NCBI RefSeq assembly: GCF_031180965.1 | Contig: NZ_JAPSLH010000009.1 | Coordinates: 1 to 64,000, forward strand | DNA length: 64,000 nucleotides | Direction of reading: 5' to 3' | DNA from: Chelativorans sp. | GTDB lineage: Bacteria > Pseudomonadota > Alphaproteobacteria > Rhizobiales > Rhizobiaceae | The notes under the pieces: generated by a model | Told to the model about the DNA's origin: nothing | The model's database searches: none | Seen by the model: only the letters and a program-made list of their open reading frames with translations | In this document: positions 28,274 to 39,137 of the stretch, piece by piece | Position numbering within the stretch: the stretch's first letter is position 1 | How the letters are laid out: each line of letters starts with the position of its first letter | Made by a program: the position numbers and the translations under genes

Positions 28274-29467
28274 TCAGTCGCGTACGATGAATGCGTCTAC
28301 CGCGCCCGCCGCCCAGGCCGACCGCAGCACCTGATCGATCTCGGCACGGCCGTCCGGCACGAGCGAGAGCACGTAAAGCGGCCCTGCAGGCCCTTCCCTA
28401 CGCTCGACGGCAAGCTGGCCGAGAGCCGAAAGCGAGCGCGTCAGGCGCTCCACCTCCCGGCGGGACGACCATGCGCCGAGATTGACGAAAGGACGGTCTG
28501 TCGCGATCGGCGTCTGCCCGTCGCCGCCCGGCACGACCGCGTCGAACATCCGTGAGGCAGCACCGACAGGCTTCTGCGCATAAGAGAGCGCGGCGAGTTC
28601 CGCTTGCGGCGCGGGCCTTCCAGTCGGTCGGTCGGGAACGATAGGCCCGGTTGCCGGAAGCACGGCGCTCTCACCTTCCTCGGAGAGGCCGGGCTGGCTT
28701 GCGAAAGCGGAGGCAGCAACCGGAACAGGCTGGGTCGGAGTCGGTCCCGCCATGGCCACCATGACGCCGGTCGGGAGGCCGTCAGAGGGATCGGGCGCTG
28801 CACCGCCCGGACGGTAGGAAGCAAGCAGGAACCCGTCATCGCGGCCGTGCAGCGGCGCCGGGCCCACATACTCCACCCGCACGCGCGCGACACCCATATG
28901 CTTGTAGTCCAGCATTTCGGCAGCTCGCCTGGAAAGATCGATGATGCGACCTTTCGAGAAAGGACCGCGGTCGTTCACCCGAACGACGACGGAGTTGCCA
29001 TTGCTCAAATTGGTAACGCGGGCATAGCTCGGCAGCGGCATCGTTGGATGCGCCGCCGTCAGATGCGTCATGTCATAGACTTCGCCATTGGCCGTGAGCC
29101 GGCCGTGGAAGGCATCCCCGTACCAGGACGCGGCTCCTTCGGCTACATAGTCAGGGTCTTCCTGGGGCTGGTACCAGCGGCCCTTGATCTGATAGGCCTT
29201 GCCGACTTGATAACGGCCGCCTCCGCGCGGCATGCTGGAGCTGCCATAGGCGACGCGTGGGCTTGCCTTCACGCCATACTCTGACTCGGCAAAGTATTCC
29301 TTGCTGCCCTTGAGAGCAACCTTCGGGCTGGATCCGCTGCAACCGGCCAAGCCAAGTGACAGCACCGCGAAGCCCGCCGCCGCGAGCATGGAAACCGGCC
29401 GCCTGCGTCCGTCCCCTGCGGCCGGATCGGCCGCTCCCTCATCCTGCCGCAAACTATCTTTGCTCAA
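28274..29467 (-). CDS. rlpA: Septal-ring lytic transglycosylase RlpA family lipoprotein
   Basis: 397 residues. A lipoprotein signal ends in the lipobox LAGC near residue 43, preceded by RRR. The double-psi beta-barrel runs about 105-200, with [19 protein letters not shown] (conserved Glu/His/Thr) and VRVNDRGPF with the catalytic-site Asp. A Pro/Ala-rich linker leads to a C-terminal SPOR domain (about 320-395) that binds denuded glycan at the septum. The TTG at 29467 is chosen because it gives the signal peptide its positive n-region. An ATG at 29389 would start directly in the hydrophobic core. Confidence 0.88.
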   Translation of the reverse strand: MSKDSLRQDEGAADPAAGDGRRRPVSMLAAAGFAVLSLGLAGCSGSSPKVALKGSKEYFAESEYGVKASPRVAYGSSSMPRGGGRYQVGKAYQIKGRWYQPQEDPDYVAEGAASWYGDAFHGRLTANGEVYDMTHLTAAHPTMPLPSYARVTNLSNGNSVVVRVNDRGPFSKGRIIDLSRRAAEMLDYKHMGVARVRVEYVGPAPLHGRDDGFLLASYRPGGAAPDPSDGLPTGVMVAMAGPTPTQPVPVAASAFASQPGLSEEGESAVLPATGPIVPDRPTGRPAPQAELAALSYAQKPVGAASRMFDAVVPGGDGQTPIATDRPFVNLGAWSSRREVERLTRSLSALGQLAVERREGPAGPLYVLSLVPDGRAEIDQVLRSAWAAGAVDAFIVRD

Positions 29468-29921
29468 ATGAAGCGCCCTTCCCGAAACCGCGCATCGACC
29501 CGTTGTGCCGGATCCCCCTCATGCGCTCGAATTTCTTAGCACGATGTGAATCCATTGTGGCAGCAACTTGGCAAAAATAAGTAGGACGTACAAACCCGAT
29601 CTCCGCCAGAGCAAAAACCAGCCTCATTTCGCTGCCCAACCGGCGCCTTCCCTGCCGTGGGCTGGACATGAAAGCACCGCGTAGTGCGCTTGTCCCTTCC
29701 GTTCAATAAAGCAGCACAACATTAGCCACCTTAATGAGATGCGTCGGTGAACCGCCCTTACCTCAGTCTTTTTTTTGGACCTTAATCCATCCTCATCCTG
29801 CGCCCAGCCTGGAGAAGGCGCTGGCAGGTTGACGCTGTAATCTGAGGCGGAGTAAGGCTGAGGCGATGTCACGCAAGGCCTTCCGGCGGGTGGATTGGGG
29901 CGAGCGCGACGAGGTGACAAA
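29468..29921. other. 454-bp region between rlpA and tRNA-Ser without a gene
   Basis: No convincing coding frame on either strand. The rlpA promoter should lie at the left side. An uninterrupted run of eight T at 29769-29776 follows a weak TGAG/CTCA-bounded fold on the plus strand. It could end a short transcript, but the stem is poor. The right end should hold the promoter of tRNA-Ser. Confidence 0.4.
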
Positions 29922-30011
29922 GGAGGGATGGCCGAGCGGTTTAAGGCACCGGTCTTGAAAACCGGCGTGGGCTCACGTCCACCGTGGGTTCGAATCCCAC
30001 TCCCTCCGCCA
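29922..30011 (+). tRNA. tRNA-Ser(UGA)
   Basis: A full cloverleaf of 90 nt. The acceptor arms are GGAGGGA (29922-29928) and TCCCTCC (30001-30007), with discriminator G and an encoded CCA (30009-30011). The anticodon stem CCGGT/ACCGG closes the loop CTTGAAA, giving anticodon TGA at 29956-29958. A long variable arm follows, as in class II tRNA-Ser, and the T-loop is GTTCGAATC. It reads UCA and other UCN codons. Confidence 0.98.
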
Positions 30012-30068
30012 GCCCAACAGGACTAGAACGTGAGGCCGCAGGCCAAGAATCCGACCGAGAGGGACGTT

Positions 30069-30317
30069 ATGAACGACAATTTTGAAGCATATGCGGTTGC
30101 CGTCATCATCGCTTTCGGCGCAGTCACCATCGGTGGCCTGATGGCCGCCACGATCGCCTTTGGTGAGCGAGACGGGTTCCTTTTCTCGCTCGGCTCGGGC
30201 GCAGCGGCATGGCTGGCAGGTTATGCCATCTTCTTTGACCGTCCGCGCGGTTATATGGTTTGCCTCGGTGTCTCGGTCCTCATGGCCGTGGCTGCCACAC
30301 TCGTGTTCGCATTTTAG
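30069..30317 (+). CDS. Small hypothetical membrane protein
   Basis: 82 residues with three hydrophobic segments (about 6-28, 35-55 and 62-82) and short polar loops containing ERD and DRPRG. No family is recognised. The ATG at 30069 follows GAGAGGGACGTT and begins MNDNFEAYAV. An earlier in-frame ATG at 30030 lies just after the tRNA and has a polar leader, so it is less likely. It is 57 bp after tRNA-Ser and 208 bp before the zinc-knuckle operon. Confidence 0.6.
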   Translation: MNDNFEAYAVAVIIAFGAVTIGGLMAATIAFGERDGFLFSLGSGAAAWLAGYAIFFDRPRGYMVCLGVSVLMAVAATLVFAF

Positions 30318-30525
30318 CTCAGCACTCGCCGGTCTGATCCAGGAACACGGCCGCAATACCGTCGCGTACGGTCCCACCGAGGTTCTATAGGCTGTCCCGG
30401 CACGGGCGGATGATACATCCGCTATCGGCAGCCCTTCCAGGCGCTCCCCCTCGAGCCTACTACCGGTCAAACGGGCGACGGCACTAAATCCCTCCTCAGG
30501 CGTTCGGCTGGCAGGAGGATTCGAG

Positions 30526-30867
30526 ATGGCGCCGAAAGACAAGATCACGACGGGGACGAATGACCGCCCGGTGGACGAGACCATCGCCCAGACCGGCTCG
30601 GGCATCCCCGACGATACGGGCAGGCCTATCGAGGCGAGCGATGAACAGATCGAGAGGGCCAAGCGATCGCTGATGGGCGGTGCCCAAGGCCAGAAGCCAT
30701 CCGCCTCGGGAGCTGCGGCAGCAAATCCGGAGGCCGTCCCCGAAGGAACAGCCGGCGCCGGAGAGAATATTTGCCGCCGCTGCTCGGGGACCGGGCTGAT
30801 AGGTGGCGGAGAATGTCCCGACTGCGGCGGATCCGGGAAAGTTACAACGCCGATCGGCGGCGGTTGA
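30526..30867 (+). CDS. Small protein with a DnaJ-type CxxCxGxG zinc knuckle (longer copy)
   Basis: 113 residues. The first 80 are polar and low in predicted structure (MAPKDKITTGTNDRPVDET at the start, an EQIERAKRSLMGG helix near 43, then an Ala/Pro-rich linker). The C terminus carries two CxxCxGxG units, Cys83/Cys86 and Cys97/Cys100, separated by six residues. That is one complete four-cysteine zinc site like those of DnaJ. There is no J domain, so it is not a co-chaperone by itself. ATG at 30526 follows GGAGGATTCGAG. It begins a three-gene run with 16-bp spacers. Confidence 0.72.
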   Translation: MAPKDKITTGTNDRPVDETIAQTGSGIPDDTGRPIEASDEQIERAKRSLMGGAQGQKPSASGAAAANPEAVPEGTAGAGENICRRCSGTGLIGGGECPDCGGSGKVTTPIGGG

Positions 30868-30883
30868 CGGCGAGGTGAGAGCG

Positions 30884-31072
30884 ATGCGTGCGCTTCTCCA
30901 GGCGGTGCTGCGGCTGTTCATCTTTCCCGGCGACTGGGTGGCCGACAGACTCGGTGTGGCCCAGGAGGAGAACCGGGACCTCGTGCGCATGCTCATCAAT
31001 GGCTTCGTCTGGATGGTGGTCGTCATCATCGGGCTGGCGATCTGGACCTCCACCTTGCCGATCTACGAATGA
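30884..31072 (+). CDS. Small single-pass membrane protein in the zinc-knuckle operon
   Basis: 62 residues. An amphipathic N terminus (MRALLQAVLRLFIFPGDW) leads to a charged stretch (QEENRDLVR) and one membrane helix near 39-57 (GFVWMVVVIIGLAIW). No family is recognised. ATG at 30884 follows GGCGAGGTGAGAGCG. It lies exactly 16 bp after one zinc-knuckle gene and 16 bp before the other, so the three are very probably co-transcribed, and it may anchor them at the membrane (inference). Confidence 0.62.
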   Translation: MRALLQAVLRLFIFPGDWVADRLGVAQEENRDLVRMLINGFVWMVVVIIGLAIWTSTLPIYE

Positions 31073-31088
31073 AGGCGCGGAGTAGAAA

Positions 31089-31253
31089 GTGAGCAACGAA
31101 AAGCAAAGACCCGGCGACGAGACGGAGCCGGGAACGAAGCAGACCGGCGAAAACACCTGTCCGCGTTGCGCCGGTACCGGCTCTTTCGAGGGAAAGCCTT
31201 GCCCCGAATGCAAGGGCACCGGCAGCGTCACGGTGATCGTCGGCGATGCATGA
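31089..31253 (+). CDS. Short DnaJ-type zinc-knuckle protein (second copy)
   Basis: A 54-residue protein, easily missed by length cut-offs. It starts with GTG at 31089 and ends TGA at 31251-31253. A polar 23-residue leader precedes Cys24-x2-Cys27-x-Gly-x-Gly, six residues, then Cys38-x2-Cys41-x-Gly-x-Gly, and a short tail ending GDA. Spacing between the two CxxCxGxG units is identical to the 113-residue protein two genes upstream, so the pair look like paralogues. Coding nature is supported by the intact motif, the 16-bp spacing and the terminator that follows at once. Confidence 0.7.
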   Translation: MSNEKQRPGDETEPGTKQTGENTCPRCAGTGSFEGKPCPECKGTGSVTVIVGDA

Positions 31254-31258
31254 ATGAA

Positions 31259-31284
31259 AAGACCCGGCGCAGGGACCGGGTCTT
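31259..31284. terminator. Bidirectional terminator between zinc-knuckle operon and FadL-like gene
   Basis: A nine-base perfect stem, AAGACCCGG (31259-31267) and CCGGGTCTT (31276-31284), encloses an eight-base loop. It lies 5 bp after the last stop of the plus-strand operon and 25 bp after the FadL-like stop on the other strand, with AAAA before and TT after it, so it can serve both transcripts. Confidence 0.7.
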
Positions 31285-31309
31285 CGGGTAGGTCAGACAG
31301 GGGCGCGGC

Positions 31310-32470
31310 TCACCACCTGACGCTATAGCCGGCGGTCACCGCGAAGGCCCAGCCCGAATCCACGGCAGCCCCCACATTGGTCCCTTCCGTGATATCCACC
31401 GCGGCGAGGTGGGAAATACCGGCCCCGAAGCGTAGCTCGCCGCCGATCTTGTCCTTCAGGCTGCCGCCTGCGGCGAGCGTCCACCGGTCGCCGCGCAGGT
31501 CGTAGCCTGTGCTGACGCCTTGGTCCCAACCGATGCTCACCAGCCCCGAAACGCTCTCATTGAAGGCGTGGCCGACACCGGCGGTGACGGTCCAGCCGTC
31601 GCGCCAGTAATACTCGTTGACGCTCGTCACCCCCCGGGCAGGAACCGTCAACGTCAAGGTCTCGTTGACGGACCAGTCCGTCCAGCGCACGGAGCCGAAG
31701 GCCAGCCATCCGGGCGCGATACCTGACTGAAGCTTGAGCTCCACCATCTGCGGCAACTCCCCATAGCCGATCGCGGGGAATGTGCCTGCACCCAGCGGTG
31801 TGGTTATGGTCGCGGTGCCGGACGCGCCATCATGATTCGTGCCCGACCGGTACATAAGCTGGGCGCGGAATGCGATATCCGGTATCTCATACCCGATCCC
31901 GGCCCGCCATCCATAAGCCCTGCTGTCAAGCTCCGCCGTCGTGCTGACGGGTACGAGAGGAAAAGGCGGCGGCAGAAGCCGAGACAGAGTCGCCGATTCC
32001 ACCTCGTAATCGAAACTCTCGATGAACCCGCCGCCTAGAACGGAAAGACGTCCCCGACCGATATCGAAAAAAACGGCGCATGTAGTGCCGATCTCGGCGA
32101 TGGTGAATTCTTCGAGCAGTTTTCCGGCCGGCCCGTAGGGGACCGGGTGGCTCGATGCCGCGCCATAGGCGTCGGTATAGGTCACGGCGCAAGCAAGCGA
32201 ATCGTTGAAGCCGAATTTTACGGCGGCGGATGGGATCGCGTAGTTGTCGAGATAGTTCGACCCCACCAGTCCCGGGTTTGGCGCCAGTGTCGGTGCGGAC
32301 GTAAATTCCTGGGTTGGCGCAACATAGGTGACGCCGGCGCGCAGGGCGAAATTCCCGGGCTCGTAGAGAGTGTCTGTGTCTGCCGTGCCGCGCGTAAACC
32401 CGCCCGCTTGTGCACTGCCGGCCAATACCAGCAATCCTAGCGCAGCATAGCCAAAACCATCAAAGCGCAT
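31310..32470 (-). CDS. OmpP1/FadL-family outer membrane transport protein
   Basis: 386 residues. A signal peptide ends at SAQA (about residue 22). The mature N terminus GGFTRGTADTDTLYEPGNFA matches the alphaproteobacterial FadL hatch region. Beta strands alternate to the C-terminal aromatic pattern ending YSVRW, with the final Trp typical of a BAM-recognised strand. FadL proteins pass hydrophobic compounds such as long-chain fatty acids. The exact substrate cannot be read. It has its own promoter space upstream (326 bp) and ends at the bidirectional terminator. Confidence 0.85.
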   Translation of the reverse strand: MRFDGFGYAALGLLVLAGSAQAGGFTRGTADTDTLYEPGNFALRAGVTYVAPTQEFTSAPTLAPNPGLVGSNYLDNYAIPSAAVKFGFNDSLACAVTYTDAYGAASSHPVPYGPAGKLLEEFTIAEIGTTCAVFFDIGRGRLSVLGGGFIESFDYEVESATLSRLLPPPFPLVPVSTTAELDSRAYGWRAGIGYEIPDIAFRAQLMYRSGTNHDGASGTATITTPLGAGTFPAIGYGELPQMVELKLQSGIAPGWLAFGSVRWTDWSVNETLTLTVPARGVTSVNEYYWRDGWTVTAGVGHAFNESVSGLVSIGWDQGVSTGYDLRGDRWTLAAGGSLKDKIGGELRFGAGISHLAAVDITEGTNVGAAVDSGWAFAVTAGYSVRW

Positions 32471-32753
32471 CTAAGGACCCCTCCCTATTCCGCATTCGGT
32501 GTGCAGGATAGCAAGGCCGCGATGGTAGGCAACGCCCAAACGGGCTCCTTCAGACCGCCCGAAGCAACTTACCTGCACGTAAGCCCCGTTTGCGGAGGCA
32601 AAGTCCTCGCGTCCCGCTGCTTCGTTTGGCCAATTCTGCCTCGACATTGCCGAAAATCCGGCATTTTTCGCCCGATTTTCAGCTGGAAAGATCAATGTTG
32701 CGGGAATGTGACAGTTCGGCTGAAAAGAGCGGGGCTCGCCTGTCGACAGGCAT
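32471..32753. other. Intergenic region upstream of the FadL-like gene
   Basis: No credible coding sequence on either strand. It should contain the FadL-like promoter. A perfect 14-bp palindrome, GCCTGTCGACAGGC, lies at 32738-32751 just beyond the valS hairpin; nothing else stands out. Confidence 0.4.
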
Positions 32754-32794
32754 CCAGCCTATCGGCGGTGGAACAACACCGCCGAAGAGGCTGG
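32754..32794 (-). terminator. Extended hairpin directly after valS
   Basis: Outer arms CCAGCCT (32754-32760) and AGGCTGG (32788-32794) and inner arms TCGGCGGTG (32762-32770) and CACCGCCGA (32777-32785) make a 16-bp stem with a small internal loop and a six-base apex. It begins 2 bp past the valS stop. No T-run follows, so it may terminate or simply protect the 3' end. Confidence 0.5.
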
Positions 32795-32796
32795 CC

Positions 32797-35577
<2,781 letters not shown>

Positions 35578-35692
35578 GGGGTGACCCGCACTGCCGGCTC
35601 GGTGATGGCTTGCGTGTAAAGCCGAAGGGTATGGGCGAGTCAACCATCGCCGCCTGAAGCGACCGTTCGGCGGCGAATAAGGAGGATAGGCG

Positions 35693-35709
35693 CCGGCGGA
35701 GAGCGCCGG
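35693..35709 (-). terminator. Small hairpin after popZ
   Basis: CCGGCG (35693-35698) and CGCCGG (35704-35709) form a six-base GC stem with loop GAGAG, 7 bp past the popZ stop. On the minus strand a pyrimidine-rich CCTATCCTCCTTATT follows, so it may end the popZ transcript before valS. The tail is not a pure T-run. Confidence 0.35.
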
Positions 35710-35716
35710 ATGAGGA

Positions 35717-36364
35717 TCAGACGCCGCGCGCGATTCGCTCGATTTCCTCGCGCACGAGGCGTTCGACCAACTGCGGCAAGTTGTTGTCCAGCCATTCCCG
35801 CAGCATTGGACGCAACATCTCCTCCGCCATCTGGTCGACGGTTTTGCGCCGGTAGGCCAGGAGCGCTTCGTTGAGCTCCTCGAACGCCGCCGCGACCTTG
35901 CGGCCCGGCACCTCGGAGAGGATCGTCGGCCCCGGCTTGTCCGGCTGCGTTATCGCCAGGCTGGATGGAGGCTGCGGGGGAGCGGTTTCTTCTCGGTCGC
36001 CAGGCGCGGCCGGCGCATTGGCAGCAATCGGAATGGTCAGATCGTCCTCTGCGCCTTCCTCTTCAATGTCTTCATGAAGAGTATCGTCCGGATCGGCTGG
36101 TGAAGGCTGCCGTTCTAAGGACGGCTCAGGATCGCGTTGCCGTTGAGGCGACGCTCGATCTGCTTCCGTCCTTGCGGACAGGGCATGCGGCATTGTCGGC
36201 CGCAGCTCGGCGCGGAAACTCTCGACCTCCCTGGAACGGTCTAGCTCGGTCCTTGCGCCGGGCTCGTCCTTGCGGCCGGTCTCGCTGTCTTCGATGATGC
36301 GCCGGATCGATGCAAGAATCTCCTCCATGGAGGGTTCCCGCTGTACGCTGCTTGCTTGTGCCAT
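35717..36364 (-). CDS. popZ: PopZ/DUF2497 polar organizing protein
   Basis: 215 residues with the three-part PopZ layout. The N-terminal helix SMEEILASIRRIIEDSE (residues 12-28) binds client proteins. A disordered acidic Pro/Glu/Asp-rich middle follows (about 40-145). The C-terminal oligomerisation helices (about 160-215) contain LRPMLREWLDNNLPQLVERL. PopZ forms a matrix at the cell pole and tethers ParB-bound centromeres in Caulobacter; in Agrobacterium it marks the growing pole. The order tolC-popZ-valS recurs in rhizobia (family knowledge). Confidence 0.9.
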   Translation of the reverse strand: MAQASSVQREPSMEEILASIRRIIEDSETGRKDEPGARTELDRSREVESFRAELRPTMPHALSARTEADRASPQRQRDPEPSLERQPSPADPDDTLHEDIEEEGAEDDLTIPIAANAPAAPGDREETAPPQPPSSLAITQPDKPGPTILSEVPGRKVAAAFEELNEALLAYRRKTVDQMAEEMLRPMLREWLDNNLPQLVERLVREEIERIARGV

Positions 36365-36512
36365 CCTGCCGCCACTCTCGAATGCCTGCCCCCGCCAGAC
36401 TGCCCAAGTGCCCGGACAACCTGTCGAATCATGGGACTAGCCTAGCGGAGGCGAGAGCCAGTGAGAATCCCTACCGGAGAATTCCCGAGCCTTGCGCACA
36501 GGATTGCCGGCC

Positions 36513-37877
36513 CTACCGTCCGTCCGGCGTGCGCAGCCCGAACCATTTGTCCTTGACCGCCTCGTAATGCTCCGTGGGGTCATAGGTGGCGACATTCAGG
36601 CCGAGGCGAGCGGGCGAGAGACGCCCCGTCGCCGATGCGATCGCAAAGCTGGATACGACCACATCGCGCTGGGCATTCACCAGATCGATGCGTGCGTTGA
36701 TGACGTCGGCCTGCGCATCCAGCACGTCCAGGGTCGTCCGCTGGCCCACCTCGCGCTCCTCGACCACCCCCCGAAGGGCGAGTTGGGCCGCGTTCACGAA
36801 TTCGCGGTTGGCGGCAACCGTTTCGCGTGCGGCATGGTACAGAGTCCAGGCGGAGGTGACCGCCTGGCGGACCTGATCGCGGCTTACGTCCACATTGATG
36901 CGGGCCTGGCCCAGCGATTCCTTCGACTGGCGGACGCGCGCGGAGGCTTCGCCGCCCTGGTAGATCGGAATTCTGAGATTGAGGCCGATCGAGGCGCTGT
37001 TCTGAGTGCCATCGCTAGGCAGCGAGGGAGTGGAATCGGTACGGCTCGTCGACACGCCGGCGCTGGCGGAAAGATTCGGCAGGAGCGTCCCTTCCGCCGC
37101 TTTCACGGAGAAGGCGGCGGCATCGACATAGTGCTTTGTGGCGGCGATGGCCGGATGCTCCGCAAGGGCGATGGCGATAGCTTGCTCCAGGCTTCCGGGT
37201 AGTACGCCATTGAGCGGCGAGGGAGCCTGCAACGTGCCGGGATCGTCGCCGATGAGCTGACGGTAGGTCGCGGCGCTGGCGGCCGCCTGGGCGCGTGCGC
37301 CGGCGAGCTGAGCCAGGGCCAGCTGCCGGCTGGCCTCTGCTTGCGCAACATCCGTGCGCGTGCCCTCGCCCACCTCGAGGCGCGAACGAGCGGCGCGCAC
37401 CTGCTCTTCGAGGAACTGCAGGTTCTCCGCCCGAAGGGCGGCGATCTGGCGATCGCGAATCACGTCCATATAGGCGCTTGCGGCATCGAACAGCAGATTG
37501 AGCTCTTCGTTGCGCAGCTCTTCCCGGGCCCCGCGGACCTGCGCCTCCGAGGCGCGAACATTGTTGCGCGTCTGGAACCCGTCAAAGATTGGCTGCTCCA
37601 GCGTGATGCCGAATTGGCCGGTACGGATCTCCAAATCTTCCCTGCGCTGAAGCTCTGCCGAGGCCAAGCCGGAGATGCGCGGCCGCATACCTGACTTCGC
37701 TATCGCCACGTTCTCATCCGTCACCCTCACGCCGGCACGCGTGGAGTTCAGGCTGGAATTGTTCCGGTAGGCCTTTGCCAAGGCGCCCAGGATCGTCTCC
37801 GCACTTGCGGGAACCGGTGAAAAAATCACGGAAGCTATGGCCAAGGCAGCCAGAACACGGCTTCGGAAGGATGTCAC
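36513..37877 (-). CDS. tolC: TolC-family outer membrane efflux protein
   Basis: 454 residues. A signal peptide ends at ASA (about residue 25), and two tandem outer-membrane-efflux repeats follow. Long amphipathic helices are evident, for instance EQVRAARSRLEVGEGTRTDV and its repeat counterpart REVGQRTTLDVLDAQADV, where the GxRTxxDVLxAQ pattern is diagnostic. It forms the trimeric exit duct for type I secretion and RND pumps. The start is taken as GTG at 37877 after AAAGGGTGAGG. An in-frame ATG at 38114 would overlap pcm and add 79 residues without a signal peptide at the N terminus. Confidence 0.92.
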   Translation of the reverse strand: MTSFRSRVLAALAIASVIFSPVPASAETILGALAKAYRNNSSLNSTRAGVRVTDENVAIAKSGMRPRISGLASAELQRREDLEIRTGQFGITLEQPIFDGFQTRNNVRASEAQVRGAREELRNEELNLLFDAASAYMDVIRDRQIAALRAENLQFLEEQVRAARSRLEVGEGTRTDVAQAEASRQLALAQLAGARAQAAASAATYRQLIGDDPGTLQAPSPLNGVLPGSLEQAIAIALAEHPAIAATKHYVDAAAFSVKAAEGTLLPNLSASAGVSTSRTDSTPSLPSDGTQNSASIGLNLRIPIYQGGEASARVRQSKESLGQARINVDVSRDQVRQAVTSAWTLYHAARETVAANREFVNAAQLALRGVVEEREVGQRTTLDVLDAQADVINARIDLVNAQRDVVVSSFAIASATGRLSPARLGLNVATYDPTEHYEAVKDKWFGLRTPDGR

Positions 37878-38058
37878 GACCACCTCACCCTTTTGCGCGC
37901 GGACGTTGCGACGCCCTGCAAAATTTATCTGTACCACAGCGGTCGAGAATGCCACCCCGGCAAGCCGGGCTATGACCGCACCCCAATCAACCCGCTCGAA
38001 GTTACACCATCTAACTGATGAAATCCGTTGCGCTTCGGCAACAACCGATCGTCGAATA

Positions 38059-38733
38059 TCAAAAGATGAAGCCGACCTCGAGCCTGAAGCCCGGCAGCGG
38101 CTTGACTGCCGCATTGAATTCCGCGCGCGAGGAGACGACCCCGTCCTCCTTCACGAAGAGATGCGCCCGTGCCGCATAGCCCTGGCCGATGACGGTCACA
38201 AGCCGCCCGCCTTCCGACAGCTGGCCGAGCAGCGAATCGGGGACATAGTCCACAGCGCCCCCGAGAAAAATGACGTCATAGGGCGCTTCGTCGGGATGCC
38301 CGGCCTCGAGGGGGCCTGTGACCACGGTGGTGTTGACGCAGTCAAGCTCGGCAAGGGCAGAGGAGGCTAGTTCCGCGAGCGCTGCATCGCATTCCAGCGC
38401 CACCACGAAGCTCGCCATCTTCGACAAGATCGCAGTGGAATAGCCGGTGGCGCAGCCCACATCGAGTACGAGATCCGACGATTTCACCCGCGCGAGCTGC
38501 ACCAGGCGGCCAAAACGGGCCGGCTCCATGAGGTACCGCGCCGGCCCGCCGGCGGCGGGGGCGGACACTTCGAGATCCTCGTCGATATAGGCTAGTCGCT
38601 TCCGCTGCCCCGGGACAAAGGCTTCGCGGGGGATGTCGCGCATCGCCTCCAGAAGCGGCACATGGTTGACATCCTGCGTGCGTAATTGCCCTTCGATCAT
38701 CATCGCGCGCTGCGCGGAAAAATCGGCGTTCAT
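38059..38733 (-). CDS. pcm: Protein-L-isoaspartate O-methyltransferase
   Basis: A SAM-dependent methyltransferase that starts repair of isoaspartyl residues in aged proteins. Motif I is LDVGCATGYSTAIL near residue 84 and the post-I acidic residue is in ALECD. PREAFVPGQRKRLAYIDED near residues 35-53 is the substrate-side signature. The ATG at 38733 (MNADFSAQ) is chosen because GGGA lies 9 bp upstream. The ATG at 38742 would have the same GGGA with no spacing. It is in the same direction as tolC, with a 181-bp gap. A TGCGCGC-TCG-GCGCGCA hairpin (38752-38768) lies in its leader. Confidence 0.9.
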   Translation of the reverse strand: MNADFSAQRAMMIEGQLRTQDVNHVPLLEAMRDIPREAFVPGQRKRLAYIDEDLEVSAPAAGGPARYLMEPARFGRLVQLARVKSSDLVLDVGCATGYSTAILSKMASFVVALECDAALAELASSALAELDCVNTTVVTGPLEAGHPDEAPYDVIFLGGAVDYVPDSLLGQLSEGGRLVTVIGQGYAARAHLFVKEDGVVSSRAEFNAAVKPLPGFRLEVGFIF

Positions 38734-38742
38734 CAGCGACAT

Positions 38743-39137
38743 TCCCGATTGTGCGCGCTCGGCGCGCAGGAGATTTCGACCGGCGGTCGTATGCCCTCAG
38801 TCCCAGGGCGCGCCGCTCAGGCGTTGCCGCGTGATGGCAAAAAACAGCCCTGCGGTCAATCAAGGACCACGGAGGCTGCTGCTACCCGTTGCAAGCTGCT
38901 CCCGGCAGTTCTCTACCCTCTATGAGCAGTTCTCCACTGGCACGAGGCCGCGGAAAGTATTATTGCGGGCGCCGGATGCAGCCGGAGCTGCTGTGATCAG
39001 GATGCGGTCTAGAATGCCGAACCGCTTCGAAACCGCCGCGCATAAAATCGAGGCCCCGCCCGCCCGACCGCCGCGCGAGTGCGGATAGCACGTCGACCCT
39101 TTTTTCCCAGCTCCAGCTCCGGTCGGAAAGCAGCAAC
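38743..39137. other. Gene-free region between divergent pcm and trkH
   Basis: About 395 bp with no supported coding frame. It should carry promoters for pcm (leftward) and trkH (rightward). The only structure I can point to is the TGCGCGC/GCGCGCA hairpin at 38752-38768 next to pcm. Confidence 0.4.

Noticed and set aside
30346-30370. GGAAC with a downstream CGTA as a general-stress (EcfG) promoter for the zinc-knuckle operon
   Set aside because: Spacing and the second half-site do not fit GGAAC-N16/17-CGTT, and it lies about 150 bp from the first gene.
38743-39137. Plus-strand frame through the pcm-trkH gap
   Set aside because: It starts inside antisense pcm, has an Arg/Pro-rich translation with no similarity I recognise, and lacks a ribosome site.
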